Assembly: GCA_018664265.1 (NCBI GenBank)
Contig: JABJOR010000209.1
Coordinates: 1 to 10,143 of the forward strand
Length of the DNA stretch: 10,143 bases
Source of the DNA: Rhodospirillales bacterium
GTDB taxonomy: Bacteria; Pseudomonadota; Alphaproteobacteria; Rhodospirillales; Casp-alpha2
Direction: 5' to 3'
In this document: positions 1 to 7,295 of the stretch, one piece after another
Position numbering within the stretch: the stretch's first letter is position 1
How the letters are laid out: each line of letters starts with the position of its first letter
The notes under the pieces: generated by a model
The model's input: only the letters and a program-made list of their open reading frames with translations
What the model was told of the DNA's origin: nothing
The model's database searches: none
Made by a program: the position numbers and the translations under genes

Positions 1-1
1 A

Positions 2-748
2 TTAGTCATGATGGGGGCCTTTACGATTTGGCTTCTCCACGCGCAGTATGGATTGGGATATATCCCATCTATCATGGTCGCGATCATTCTTGTGACCGTG
101 ATCGGTTTGTTGATGGAGAGGCTATTGTTCCGGCCCACGCGATCTGATCCGCTGGCCGGACTAATATGCTCTATCGGGGTGTTATTTATTTTACAGGTTG
201 CCGCGACTCTGATTGGTGGCGACGGGCCTTCAAAGCAGGTGGCACCACCTTTCCACGGCACTTTGATTTTATTTGATTTCCTACGAATTCCTTATCAAAG
301 ACTGTTCAGTCTTATCGTTTCTGTCTCGGCGCTTAGTGCGCTTTGGTTCTTCCTCACACGTACCAAGTTTGGCTGGGCGCTACGGGCTGTTGCCCAGGAC
401 AGAGAGGCTGCCGAATTGCAAGGCATTAACAGTAATCGTATTTCCGTGATCGCGATTGGTGTCGGTGCTGCCTTGGCAGGTCTTGCAGGTGGGCTTGTTG
501 CACCGCTAACTAATATCAATCCCCACATGGGACACAACGTTATTGTGACCGCCTTTATTGTAACGATTGTTGGGGGCGTTGGCAGTTTGTCTGGCGCAGT
601 TTTAGCCGCAGTTTTATACGCAATGTTCCATACCTTAATGACAGTTTATTTTGGTGGAACCATTGCAACGATATGTGGACTGGTGCTGATGGTGGTTGTT
701 CTGATTGTTAAACCAACAGGTATTATGGGAGTGCGAGTAAGTGAATAA
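2..748 (+). CDS. LivH-like ABC transporter inner-membrane permease, 5' end missing
   Basis: Inner-membrane permease of a branched-chain amino acid type (HAAT, LivH family) ABC importer, which forms the translocation path with the LivM-like partner encoded next. The reading frame is open to the left edge (Leu-Val precede the first Met at position 8). Family members carry roughly 40 more N-terminal residues before the 'LMLGAY'-like segment, seen here as LVMMGAF. I therefore treat it as truncated by the window rather than starting at position 8. Several hydrophobic membrane segments are visible. The cytoplasmic coupling loop typical of the family is clear around residues 125-160 counted from Met8 (ALRAVAQDREAAELQGIN, then a GAALAGLAGGL helix), followed by VGGVGSLSGAVLAA. 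The stop overlaps the start of the next gene by 8 bp, which indicates translational coupling. The true substrate may be an amino acid, amide, urea or another small polar molecule. Confidence 0.9.
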   Translation, partial: LVMMGAFTIWLLHAQYGLGYIPSIMVAIILVTVIGLLMERLLFRPTRSDPLAGLICSIGVLFILQVAATLIGGDGPSKQVAPPFHGTLILFDFLRIPYQRLFSLIVSVSALSALWFFLTRTKFGWALRAVAQDREAAELQGINSNRISVIAIGVGAALAGLAGGLVAPLTNINPHMGHNVIVTAFIVTIVGGVGSLSGAVLAAVLYAMFHTLMTVYFGGTIATICGLVLMVVVLIVKPTGIMGVRVSE

Positions 749-1727
749 TAAAAGTATACTCACACGCCAGAATATTTTCTTCGGCGCGATCTTTTTTGCC
801 ATTATTATAGCAATGCCTCATTTTCTAAAGTTTCACCATCAAGATTTGCTGATCTTTTTAACGGTCAATGTTTTGGTTGTTTGCAGTTACCGTCTTGTAA
901 CGCTGACGGGCGAATGGTCATTGATCCATGCCGTCATGATGGGGGTTGGCACCTATACGGCGACATTGCTGTTCAATCATTATGACCTGGCTATGTGGTT
1001 TACAATTCCCATGGCCGGTCTTGTATCTGGCCTCGTCGCTGTTTTGTTGTGCTTCCCTCTGTTACGCATGACGCAGTTTTACTTCTTGATTGGATCCTTT
1101 GCTGCAGGTGAAGCTATTCGTCTTATCTGGATTTATCACGTTGGCCTGTTCGGCGGAACCAGTGGTCTGAGAGGGGTAGAGCCTCCTATTTTATTTGGTA
1201 TCGATTTCCTTGACCCTATTCCATATTATTATCTGACTTTAGCCGTTGTGACGTTGTGTCTGATACTTCTCTACAGAATTGAAAATTCCCGTGTTGGTCT
1301 GACGTTACATTCTATTCACTGGAAGGCACCATTAGCTGAATCCGTAGGCGTGAATGCCTGGAAGTATCGTGCTTTGGCTTTTATTCTGGGATCGTTCTTT
1401 GTTGGCATCGCTGGTGCTTTGAAAGTTCACTATATTGGTAGTGTAACGCCAAACCAGTTTGGCATCGGGTATATGGTCTTTATTTTGATCTGGGTGATTG
1501 TTGGTGGTTATAACAAATTTTATGGCCCCATCATCGGTGTTATAGCCCTGACTGTATTTGATGAGTCGATCAGGAGTTTTGAAGTATTGCGACCTGCCAT
1601 TTATGGCGGCGTTCTCATTGCCTCGATCCTCTTCCTGCCTTTGGGGCTGGAGAGTGTTCCTGGAAAACTCAAGGCATGGTTTGGCATTGGTCGTACCAGA
1701 CAAGAACCACCGTTAACGGATCAATAG
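741..1727 (+). CDS. LivM-like ABC transporter inner-membrane permease
   Basis: Second permease of the Liv/HAAT importer, 328 residues, usual length for LivM. The start is GTG at 741, supported by a GGGAG Shine-Dalgarno at 727-731 and by the 8-bp overlap with the upstream permease. The N-terminus opens with a membrane segment (residues about 12-28), and many further hydrophobic segments follow. LivM hallmarks include [23 protein letters not shown] near residues 53-75 and the late [18 protein letters not shown] segment. The usual coupling-loop pattern (AIRxNExxAexxGi) is divergent here: it reads [16 protein letters not shown], followed by the expected [19 protein letters not shown] helix. The core family is not in doubt, but the altered loop suggests a specialised subfamily in which the ATPase contact has drifted. 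The next gene starts 2 bp downstream. Confidence 0.92.
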   Translation: MNNKSILTRQNIFFGAIFFAIIIAMPHFLKFHHQDLLIFLTVNVLVVCSYRLVTLTGEWSLIHAVMMGVGTYTATLLFNHYDLAMWFTIPMAGLVSGLVAVLLCFPLLRMTQFYFLIGSFAAGEAIRLIWIYHVGLFGGTSGLRGVEPPILFGIDFLDPIPYYYLTLAVVTLCLILLYRIENSRVGLTLHSIHWKAPLAESVGVNAWKYRALAFILGSFFVGIAGALKVHYIGSVTPNQFGIGYMVFILIWVIVGGYNKFYGPIIGVIALTVFDESIRSFEVLRPAIYGGVLIASILFLPLGLESVPGKLKAWFGIGRTRQEPPLTDQ

Positions 1728-1729
1728 AT

Positions 1730-2485
1730 ATGACTATTTTAGAAATCAAAAATGTGACCAAACAGTTTGGTGGGCTAACGGCATTAAGTGATGTCAGCTT
1801 CCAGATTGATGAAGGTGAAATACGTGGATTGATCGGCCCCAATGGTGCCGGAAAAAGCACTATGTTCAAAAATATTGCCGGGTTTTATACTCCGACGAAT
1901 GGCAACATTTTATATCAGGGTAAGAATATAGAAGGACAAAAGCCTCACACAATTGCGGAGTTAGGCATCGTCAGAACATTTCAGGAAACAACCTTGTTTC
2001 AGGAAATGACTGTGTTTGAAAATGCTCTGGTCGGGACCCATATCAAGGGGCGGACGGATGTGTTTTCTGCAATTTTTGGCCTGGACAAGAACAAGCAAAA
2101 AGCTGCTGGCGAGAAAGTGATGGAAGTTCTTGAATTCATGGGGCTGAGTGATCGGAAAGATCAATTTGCTTCTGAACTACCTTTGGGCTCACAACGCGCA
2201 CTAGCATTATCAATCGCACTTGTGTCTGAGCCGAAAATTATGCTGATGGATGAGCCTTTTGCAGGTATGAATCCAGAAGAAACCAATCACATGATGGATC
2301 TGACAAGAAAAGTACGAGAGTCAGGCATTACGATTGTTCTTGTTGAACATGATATGAAAGCTGTTATGGGACTTTGCCATTATTTGACAGTTTTGAATTT
2401 TGGTGAAGTGCTTGCACAAGGAACACCAGAAGAAATTCGTGGCAACGACAAGGTGATTGAAGCCTACTTGGGCGGGGTGAAATAA
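1730..2485 (+). CDS. LivG-like ABC transporter ATP-binding protein
   Basis: Cytoplasmic ATPase of the Liv/HAAT importer, 251 residues. I place the start at ATG 1730, 2 bp after the livM-like stop, because the protein then begins at the family's usual point ([19 protein letters not shown]). An upstream in-frame ATG at 1676 would lie inside the preceding gene. Walker A is GPNGAGKST at residues 36-44, Walker B and the catalytic Glu are IMLMDEP with D174-E175, and an H-loop is present (VLVEHDM). The ABC signature is degenerate: LPLGSQRAL replaces the usual LSGGQ, in line with LivG proteins, which normally read LPYGQQRRL. The long loop after Walker A, with RTFQETTLF, is typical of LivG. It pairs with the LivF-like ATPase that starts 1 bp downstream. 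Confidence 0.93.
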   Translation: MTILEIKNVTKQFGGLTALSDVSFQIDEGEIRGLIGPNGAGKSTMFKNIAGFYTPTNGNILYQGKNIEGQKPHTIAELGIVRTFQETTLFQEMTVFENALVGTHIKGRTDVFSAIFGLDKNKQKAAGEKVMEVLEFMGLSDRKDQFASELPLGSQRALALSIALVSEPKIMLMDEPFAGMNPEETNHMMDLTRKVRESGITIVLVEHDMKAVMGLCHYLTVLNFGEVLAQGTPEEIRGNDKVIEAYLGGVK

Positions 2486-2486
2486 T

Positions 2487-3194
2487 ATGCTTTTACAGGT
2501 TAACAACATACACGTTCACTATGGTCAAGTCGCAGCCCTTAAAGGCATATCCTTGGAAGTTGGTGAAAACGATTTTGTCACACTGATTGGCTCAAACGGC
2601 GCAGGCAAAAGCACGACTTTACGTACGATATCCGGACTTGATCATCCAAGTGCCGGAGAAATCGTCTTTGATGGTGAGCGTATCGAAAGTTTTTCTGCAG
2701 ACAAAATTTTGAAAATGGGCATAGCACACGTACCGGAAGGCCGCAGGGTTTTTAAAGATTTGACGGTAACCGAAAACCTTCTTCTTGGAGCATTTACCCG
2801 CGATGATGAAGAAGGTATCAAAAGAGACCTTGCCAATACATTTGATCGCTTTCCAAGATTACGTGAACGTCATAATCAATCGGCCAGAACCATGAGTGGT
2901 GGTGAACAGCAAATGCTGTCTATTGGGCGCGCGTTGATGTCTGCTCCCCGTGTTCTTTTGCTGGATGAGCCATCCCTTGGGCTTGCACCAAATATCGTTA
3001 AAGATATTGCCCGTATTCTGGTTGAAATTAACAGCCAGGGTGTTTCTATTGTTCTGGTTGAACAAAATGCAGAGCTTGCATTGGAACTGGCACGTCATGG
3101 CTACGTTTTGGAAACAGGAAGCGTTGCTTTGGAAGGTGAAGCAAGCGGATTGATGGATAATGATCACGTACGTAAAGCGTATCTGGGTATTTAA
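2487..3194 (+). CDS. LivF-like ABC transporter ATP-binding protein
   Basis: Second cytoplasmic ATPase of the importer, 235 residues, standard LivF length. Walker A is GSNGAGKST (residues 35-43), the ABC signature is the canonical SGGEQQ (137-142) followed by MLSIGRAL, and Walker B/catalytic Glu is LLLDEP with D160-E161. It is followed by SLGLAPN, a strong LivF signature, and by the VLVEQNA switch region. HVPEGRRVFKDLTV in the middle of the protein is also typical of LivF. The canonical signature here contrasts with the degenerate one in the LivG-like partner, as is normal for LivG/LivF heterodimers. It is the last gene of the transporter operon: an intrinsic terminator follows 21 bp after the stop. 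Confidence 0.95.
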   Translation: MLLQVNNIHVHYGQVAALKGISLEVGENDFVTLIGSNGAGKSTTLRTISGLDHPSAGEIVFDGERIESFSADKILKMGIAHVPEGRRVFKDLTVTENLLLGAFTRDDEEGIKRDLANTFDRFPRLRERHNQSARTMSGGEQQMLSIGRALMSAPRVLLLDEPSLGLAPNIVKDIARILVEINSQGVSIVLVEQNAELALELARHGYVLETGSVALEGEASGLMDNDHVRKAYLGI

Positions 3195-3215
3195 GACATT
3201 CTCATATTTGATTGA

Positions 3216-3255
3216 GGCGCTGGCCCTTAAATGGTTCCAGCGCCTTTTTCTTTTT
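3216..3255 (+). terminator. Intrinsic terminator ending the liv operon
   Basis: An 8-bp perfect GC-rich stem, GGCGCTGG (3216-3223) with CCAGCGCC (3237-3244) around a 13-nt loop, is followed by TTTTTCTTTTTT. It lies 21 bp after the livF-like stop. The stem sits between convergent genes, but read on the minus strand it lacks a U-run after the stem, so it probably works mainly for the plus strand. The same stem occurs at 7244-7271. Confidence 0.9.
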
Positions 3256-4355
3256 TACATGGCGTGAAGTCGTTCTCTGCCGGGATCAACGAAAGGAATG
3301 CTTGTTGCCGTTGCTTGGCACTGAATGGTCGAGCCACGTAATTCCAATTGTGTGCCTTCTTTGGCTGCGGATGGAATGAGCTGAACAAGGGCAATGGATT
3401 TCCCAAGATGTTTTGAGTACGCTGCTGTTGTAATACGACCAACAACATTACCATCGATGAAGAGTTTGGCATCATGGTCCACAACGCCGTCGTGATCTGC
3501 GACAATGCCGTAAAGTTTTACCTTATCTTTGCCTTCGAGTTCGAACACAGCTTGCTTGCCACGAAAATCACCTTTTTTGCGAGATACAGCCCAACCGAAA
3601 TCCATCTCCCATGGGGTGTTTTCCTCATTTGCTTCTGCCCCATAGAGCATTAAACCGCTTTCTACACAGACGGATTCAATTGCCCCTAGGGACATTGGAA
3701 GTAATCCAAGCGGCTGACCGTGATCCATCAAGCCTTGCCAAACGTCGACAACGTCATCTGCTCCAACGAAAACCTCGTATCCTCGTTCGCCTGAAAATCC
3801 GGTTCGTGAGAGCATTAGCTCCTTGCCGAAAAGGGTTGTGTCGATATGGTGTGAAAATACGAGTTCGCCAAGATTTGCATCTGTATGGGCGTCAAGAAGT
3901 TCCAGTGACTTTGGCCCCTGAACGGCGAGCACGTGCATATCGTCATCATCTTCGATACTGACATTGCGCCCTTTGGCGTACTCTTGCAAATATTCCAGCG
4001 TTGGCCCGATGCCGCTGGCAACCAGGTAGTGTCCTTCAGCCATAGTGTTAATGATGGCGTCGTCACAGAAGTGCCCGTCTTCTTTCAGGATAGGACAATA
4101 GGCCGATTTACCAACGGGGATTTTTGTCATGTCTCTGGTGACCAGATAATCGACAGTAGCAAGTGCATCCGGGCCACGGACCTGAATTTTTCTCAATGCA
4201 GAGGTATCCCACATGCCAATCGTTTTACGGACTGCGTCGTGTTCATCTAACAGATCAGTAGGATAAGTAGCGGGCAAGTCCATACCGTTCCAGTCTTCCA
4301 TTTCGCCACCAAGCGCGCGTAGAGTGGCGTCTAGCGCCGAAATTCGTTTAGCCAT
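3255..4355 (-). CDS. GcvT-family tetrahydrofolate-dependent methyl/aminomethyl transferase, copy 1
   Basis: Cytoplasmic GcvT/YgfZ-fold protein, 366 residues, expected to move a one-carbon group from a methylated substrate to tetrahydrofolate. The N-terminal folate domain includes GMWDTSALRKIQVRGPDAL (47-65), then GHFCDD with D98-D99 at the place of the T-protein catalytic Asp, and SRTGFSGERGYEV (183-195), the folate-site segment. A GCV_T_C-type C-terminal domain starts near residue 278. The start is ATG at 4355 with a CAGGGAAA ribosome-binding site at 4363-4370. No gcvH, gcvP or lpd lies nearby, so a role in the glycine cleavage complex is unlikely. The length and stand-alone form resemble DmdA (DMSP demethylase) and other dedicated demethylases, but I see no motif that fixes the substrate. 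It is divergent from the methyltransferase and about 64% identical, ungapped by hand count, to the protein at 7296-8396. Confidence 0.88.
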   Translation of the reverse strand: MAKRISALDATLRALGGEMEDWNGMDLPATYPTDLLDEHDAVRKTIGMWDTSALRKIQVRGPDALATVDYLVTRDMTKIPVGKSAYCPILKEDGHFCDDAIINTMAEGHYLVASGIGPTLEYLQEYAKGRNVSIEDDDDMHVLAVQGPKSLELLDAHTDANLGELVFSHHIDTTLFGKELMLSRTGFSGERGYEVFVGADDVVDVWQGLMDHGQPLGLLPMSLGAIESVCVESGLMLYGAEANEENTPWEMDFGWAVSRKKGDFRGKQAVFELEGKDKVKLYGIVADHDGVVDHDAKLFIDGNVVGRITTAAYSKHLGKSIALVQLIPSAAKEGTQLELRGSTIQCQATATSIPFVDPGRERLHAM

Positions 4356-4425
4356 GTTTGTGTTTCCCTGGATATGTATGTGGAGTTTATATGGATTTCA
4401 CCGACAAAGTTACAAATTTGATGTT

Positions 4426-4448
4426 ACTATAATTTCCAATTATAATAC
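4426..4448 (-). promoter_or_regulatory. Putative promoter for gcvT-like copy 1
   Basis: On the minus strand a TATAGT -10-like hexamer (4431 down to 4426) lies 16 bp from the edge of the 24-bp element, which would fill the -35 position. The predicted leader to the start codon is about 65 nt. An alternative TATAAT (4444 down to 4439) lies almost against the element. The region is AT-rich, so chance matches are easy. Confidence 0.4.
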
Positions 4449-4471
4449 TATATACCTTAAGTGATATATAC
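4448..4471. promoter_or_regulatory. Conserved 24-bp regulatory element (operator or activator site), copy 1
   Basis: The sequence is C-TATATAC-CTTAAGTGA-TATATAC: a 7-bp direct repeat with 16-bp periodicity. It also contains an imperfect palindrome centred on CTTAAG (TATAT at left, ATATA at right). It matches 8469-8492 at 23 of 24 bases, the only difference being CTTAAG against CTTAGG. It lies between divergent genes and occupies the -35 zone of the plus-strand promoter. No regulator gene is in the window, so the binding protein is unknown. Confidence 0.75.
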
Positions 4472-4494
4472 TAACATTGCCCACTCGTATAATT
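4466..4494 (+). promoter_or_regulatory. Putative promoter for the methyltransferase
   Basis: A perfect TATAAT at 4489-4494 lies 17 bp after the last six bases of the 24-bp element, which provide no TTGACA-like -35. The arrangement suggests an activator-dependent promoter or one blocked by a repressor. The expected transcript start near 4501 would give a 5' leader of about 220 nt. Confidence 0.6.
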
Positions 4495-4500
4495 TTTAGA

Positions 4501-4721
4501 GTGTGAGTAAAAATGGCGCTCATGCGAGGGAAATTATAAGTTGAGTGAAGCAATAATCTTTAAATTTTCCCCGGTGGCTTGAAACAAGCCTGCACTGCGT
4601 TCTTTCGGGGAGTGCTACAAATAATACAGGGAAAGTTAGCACATAAATAACAAGGACATATTGCAGGAAAAAATAAACACAATGCCATTGGTTTTGAAAG
4701 TTTTCAGGGAGACGACTAATT
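4501..4721 (+). promoter_or_regulatory. Long 5' leader of the methyltransferase, candidate structured RNA
   Basis: This is most of the 366-bp gap between the divergent genes. Hand pairing finds the hairpin GGCTTG (4576-4581)/CAAGCC (4585-4590). It also finds CCCCG (4569-4573)/CGGGG (4606-4610) and GCACT (4592-4596)/AGTGC (4611-4615). The last two interlock as an H-type pseudoknot, and their 3' strands are directly adjacent. GTGCTA (4612-4617) can instead pair with TAGCAC (4637-4642), and GGGAAA (4528-4533) can pair with TTTCCC (4566-4571), so exclusive alternatives exist. I do not recognise a known riboswitch class. The Shine-Dalgarno AGGGAG (4706-4711) is not obviously sequestered. The pairings could be chance. 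Confidence 0.35.
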
Positions 4722-5762
4722 ATGACTAATATAGGCGATGTTTTTGCAAACCTGGCTGATACAGGTGAGCCACCTTTGATATCGCAACTGGCGCGGGCTT
4801 CATGGCTTGCCGGTGCGGCGAAATCGGCAGTTAGCCTCGGGATATGCGATAAATTGAGTGGTCGGAAAGAAACCGCTGAATGGATGGCAAAAGAACTTGG
4901 TGCAAACCCACTGCATACTGAAGAAATGATGAACTCCTGCGTCGCTGCAGGTCTGTTGGTGAAGACGGGCAATGAATTTCAAAATTCTGAAGAAAGCGAC
5001 AAGTATCTTGTTAAAGGCAAGCCCACATATTATGGCGAGGCCTTTACCTACCTTTCAAGCTTGGGCTCTCTTTTTGATCAAGTGGACACCGCCATGCTTT
5101 CCGGCGAGGAAATGTCCCACGAAGATGAATTCGAATCAGAAGAAGCAGAAGCAGCCTATTGGACTCATTACATGCTGGCCATGGACCAATGGGGTGGCAG
5201 GATGCAGGAAGACATGCTTCTGGATAACGTTGATCTGACCGGAAAAAAGACATTCTTGGATGTGGGGTGTGGTTCCGGTGTTTACACCAGAGCTGTTTGC
5301 AAGAAATACCCGGATTTAAAGGGTATTCTTTTTGATCAGGAAAAAGCCTTGCCGCTGGCCGTATCTTTGGTGAAAGAGGCCGGAATGTCAGATCAAATCT
5401 CTACTCTGGCTGGTGATTATCATACTGATTCTTTTGGTTCTGGATATGATGCTGTTCTGTTTTCAGGTGCACTTATCCAGGAACCTGGTGATGCCCAGAT
5501 ACTTTTGTTGAAGAAAGCCTTTGAGAGCATGAATTCAGGCGGCATCGTCATTATTCAAGATATCTTTAAAATTGGTCCTTACACGGAAACGTCTCCGAAA
5601 ATTGCACTGGAAAGTTTAGTCGCCGCTGTTTTCTTCGGTGGCTCAGGTGGCGTGGTTTCAGGTGATGAAACGGAAGGTTTCCTTGCCGAGGCTGGCTTTA
5701 CATCTCCCACGCAAATTCCATTGCCTGGAGTTTATTCAATTGTAACAGCTGTTAAGCCTTAG
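4722..5762 (+). CDS. SAM-dependent methyltransferase with N-terminal dimerisation domain
   Basis: Class I methyltransferase of 346 residues in the Methyltransf_2/acetylserotonin O-methyltransferase-like group. Residues about 15-105 form a winged-helix dimerisation domain (SQLARASWLAGAAKSAVSLGICD, then a helix-turn-helix-like ELGANPLHTEEMMNSCVAAGLL). The SAM site is LDVGCGSG, with D180 to G186, followed by an acidic GDYHTD and by GGIVIIQD, which end strands of the Rossmann fold. Where O-methyltransferases of this family carry the catalytic His in L-H-D-W-P, this protein reads L-I-Q-E-P (251-255). It may therefore methylate N, S or C, or use another base. The start ATG has AGGGAG at 4706-4711, 10 nt upstream. 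Divergent from gcvT-like copy 1 across the shared element, it is probably co-regulated with it. The substrate is unknown; DsyB-type S-methyltransferases are one relative to test. Confidence 0.85.
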   Translation: MTNIGDVFANLADTGEPPLISQLARASWLAGAAKSAVSLGICDKLSGRKETAEWMAKELGANPLHTEEMMNSCVAAGLLVKTGNEFQNSEESDKYLVKGKPTYYGEAFTYLSSLGSLFDQVDTAMLSGEEMSHEDEFESEEAEAAYWTHYMLAMDQWGGRMQEDMLLDNVDLTGKKTFLDVGCGSGVYTRAVCKKYPDLKGILFDQEKALPLAVSLVKEAGMSDQISTLAGDYHTDSFGSGYDAVLFSGALIQEPGDAQILLLKKAFESMNSGGIVIIQDIFKIGPYTETSPKIALESLVAAVFFGGSGGVVSGDETEGFLAEAGFTSPTQIPLPGVYSIVTAVKP

Positions 5763-5790
5763 GGAAGGGCGCTATAGGGGCGAGAAAGTA

Positions 5791-5826
5791 TCTGGACAGG
5801 TACTTAAAGTTTATTGTCTGTCCAGA
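5791..5826 (+). terminator. Hairpin after the methyltransferase, possible weak terminator or operator
   Basis: A perfect 9-bp inverted repeat, TCTGGACAG (5791-5799) and CTGTCCAGA (5818-5826), surrounds an 18-nt loop and starts 28 bp after the methyltransferase stop. It is followed by ATATCTTCT rather than a run of T, so it is not a canonical terminator. It could equally be a regulator site for the downstream binding-protein gene. Confidence 0.4.
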
Positions 5827-5947
5827 ATATCTTCTATCGACCTAAAACTAATTAATTTTGCAGCTATAAAAAATGTAAAATTGGTATATCGTGGTTTTGT
5901 CGCGAAAATAAAAAAATCTAATCTTTATAAATCTAAGGGAGTTAGTT

Positions 5948-7216
5948 ATGGGAATTACGAGACGTAAGTTTGTTCAAACAACAGCAGCTGTTGGTACGCT
6001 TTCTGCCAGCACAGGTTTGCCAACACGGGTGTTTGCTGCCGGCCAAAAAACAATAAAAATTGGTATGAATATTCCAATGACAGGCGATTATGCCCCTTGG
6101 GGTTTGCCTGGCCTGTACGGTTGTCAGATTGTTGCTGATGATATTAACGCCGCAGGTGGTGTCGATATTGGCGGTGATAACTACGCCATTGAAATGGTCT
6201 CTTATGATCATGGCTACGATATTGAAAAAGCCCTTCAGGGTTACAAGAAAATGGTAACCGAAGATGACGTCAGCATGATCATGATGCTCGGTGGTGCGAC
6301 CATCGGTGCTGTGATGCCTTGGGGAGAGCGTAAAAAAGTCTTTACCACGACCTTATTGTCAAGTGACGTTACACCGGATACGGAACATTTGCTGGCACCT
6401 GTTGAAAACCACCCGCTTTATTTGGTAACCATTGTTGAGTACCTCAAAAGGACTTATCCGAATGCCAAACGGGCCGTTATTGTGACCAACAATGACGTGG
6501 AATATGGCCTGCAGGCTGTAGCCACTTTCCAGGCTGCTTTTGAAGTCGCAGGTATTGAAGTTGTTGATATTAATCTGCATGGTTTTGATGTCACCGATTT
6601 CGCCCCAATCGTCAGCTCCGTTTTGGACAAGGACCCTGATATCTTCTGCATGGCAACCAGCTTCTACACCACAACATTGATGGAGCAGCTTTATCATCAG
6701 GGTTATAAGGGCTTAGTCGTCAGCTCTACACTGGATTATCATGAAGAAGTCATTGAAAAAACCAGCCAGGAATTTGTCGATGGCACCATTCACTGTTTCC
6801 CTTCTTTCGATGATCCAAAATTGAATGAAGCGGGAATTGATTTCCCCGATCCAAACGGCTTTGATGCCAAATTCAGGGCGAAGCATCCTAATGACTGGTC
6901 TGCTGTGTCATGGGAATATCCGGCCATTATGTTGCAATGGATTGAAGGCGCGAAAGCAGCTGGCAGTATAGAATCGGAAGCGGTTCTGAGTGCTCTTAAA
7001 GGCAACCCGAACCCGCCGCATGTTTATGGTCCTGGGAAATGGTGGGGCAAAGAGCTCTGGGGTAGTGATAACGTCATTGTTGGCAACTGGCCTGTTGTCG
7101 CCATTGAAGGCGGCAAGACCCGAATTAAAGAGTTCGGCGATGTTGCAGGCTGGCTGGACAAGCACTCTGCCGTGTTGATCAAATACATGAAAGAACATGG
7201 TCTGCGCACAATGTAG
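5948..7216 (+). CDS. Tat-exported Liv-type (Peripla_BP_6) substrate-binding protein
   Basis: Periplasmic ligand-binding protein, 422 residues, predicted to deliver substrate to the Liv-type importer encoded at 2-3194. The N-terminus is a twin-arginine signal (R5-R6-K7-F8-V9), a hydrophobic stretch and a likely signal-peptidase site after VFA/VFAA (residues 28-31). There is no lipobox Cys, so it should be soluble. The mature part opens with KTIKIGMNIPMTGDYAPWG, the standard start of a type I binding fold. It continues with GCQIVADDINAAGGVDIGG and VIVTNNDVEYGLQAVATFQAAFEVAG, which fit the leucine/amide/urea-binding family. AAGGGAG at 5935-5941 lies 6 nt before the start. The stop is TAG followed at once by TAA. 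The gene is separated from its presumed transporter by two other genes. The ligand cannot be inferred reliably. Confidence 0.9.
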   Translation: MGITRRKFVQTTAAVGTLSASTGLPTRVFAAGQKTIKIGMNIPMTGDYAPWGLPGLYGCQIVADDINAAGGVDIGGDNYAIEMVSYDHGYDIEKALQGYKKMVTEDDVSMIMMLGGATIGAVMPWGERKKVFTTTLLSSDVTPDTEHLLAPVENHPLYLVTIVEYLKRTYPNAKRAVIVTNNDVEYGLQAVATFQAAFEVAGIEVVDINLHGFDVTDFAPIVSSVLDKDPDIFCMATSFYTTTLMEQLYHQGYKGLVVSSTLDYHEEVIEKTSQEFVDGTIHCFPSFDDPKLNEAGIDFPDPNGFDAKFRAKHPNDWSAVSWEYPAIMLQWIEGAKAAGSIESEAVLSALKGNPNPPHVYGPGKWWGKELWGSDNVIVGNWPVVAIEGGKTRIKEFGDVAGWLDKHSAVLIKYMKEHGLRTM

Positions 7217-7243
7217 TAATCAATTAGATTGCTAAAAATAAAA

Positions 7244-7275
7244 GGCGCTGGGTCCATATGGAACCAGCGCCTTTT
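7244..7275. terminator. Bidirectional intrinsic terminator between convergent genes
   Basis: The stem GGCGCTGG (7244-7251) with CCAGCGCC (7264-7271) extends inward through TCC/GGA after one G-A mismatch. It has TTTT-AATTT on the plus-strand side and, read from the other strand, TTTTATTTTT. It can therefore end both the binding-protein transcript and the minus-strand gcvT-like transcript. Its outer 8-bp stem is identical to that of the terminator at 3216-3244. Confidence 0.88.
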
Positions 7276-7295
7276 AATTTGCGGTATTGGGTTTG

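Larger units (their letters stand above)
3216..4471. repeat. First copy of duplicated terminator-gcvT-operator module
   Basis: This segment runs from a GGCGCTGG/CCAGCGCC terminator through a 366-residue minus-strand gcvT-like gene to the 24-bp TATATAC-N9-TATATAC element, 1256 bp in total. A module with the same parts, order and orientation lies at 7244-8492 (1249 bp). The proteins are about 64% identical, so this is an old duplication rather than a recent DNA repeat. The flanking genes on both sides differ between the copies. Confidence 0.65.

Noticed and set aside
1332..1703. Long open frame on the minus strand opposite the livM-like gene (123 codons)
   Set aside because: The translated protein has no recognisable domain and lies entirely opposite a clear permease gene; it is a shadow of that gene.
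3611..4250. Plus-strand open frames of 105-116 codons opposite gcvT-like copy 1
   Set aside because: They overlap a well-supported conserved gene on the other strand, resemble no family, and lack ribosome-binding sites.
4513..4539. Eight-codon open reading frame (ATG to TAA) just after the predicted methyltransferase transcript start, possible leader peptide
   Set aside because: No convincing Shine-Dalgarno precedes it, it has no run of regulatory codons, and ORFs this short are expected by chance.
4528..4642. Known SAM, SAH, THF, glycine or cobalamin riboswitch
   Set aside because: I compared the leader from memory with the main conserved boxes of these classes and found no match. Only an unclassified structured leader is proposed.
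4722..5762. Naming the methyltransferase dsyB (DMSP synthesis)
   Set aside because: Length and domain order are compatible, but many methyltransferases share them and I see no specific signature. It is kept only as a relative to test.
5840..5947. Separate sigma-70 promoter upstream of the binding-protein gene
   Set aside because: TTGCAG at 5858-5863 and TATATC at 5885-5890 are 21 bp apart, and other pairings are no better. The AT-rich stretch gives no convincing promoter.
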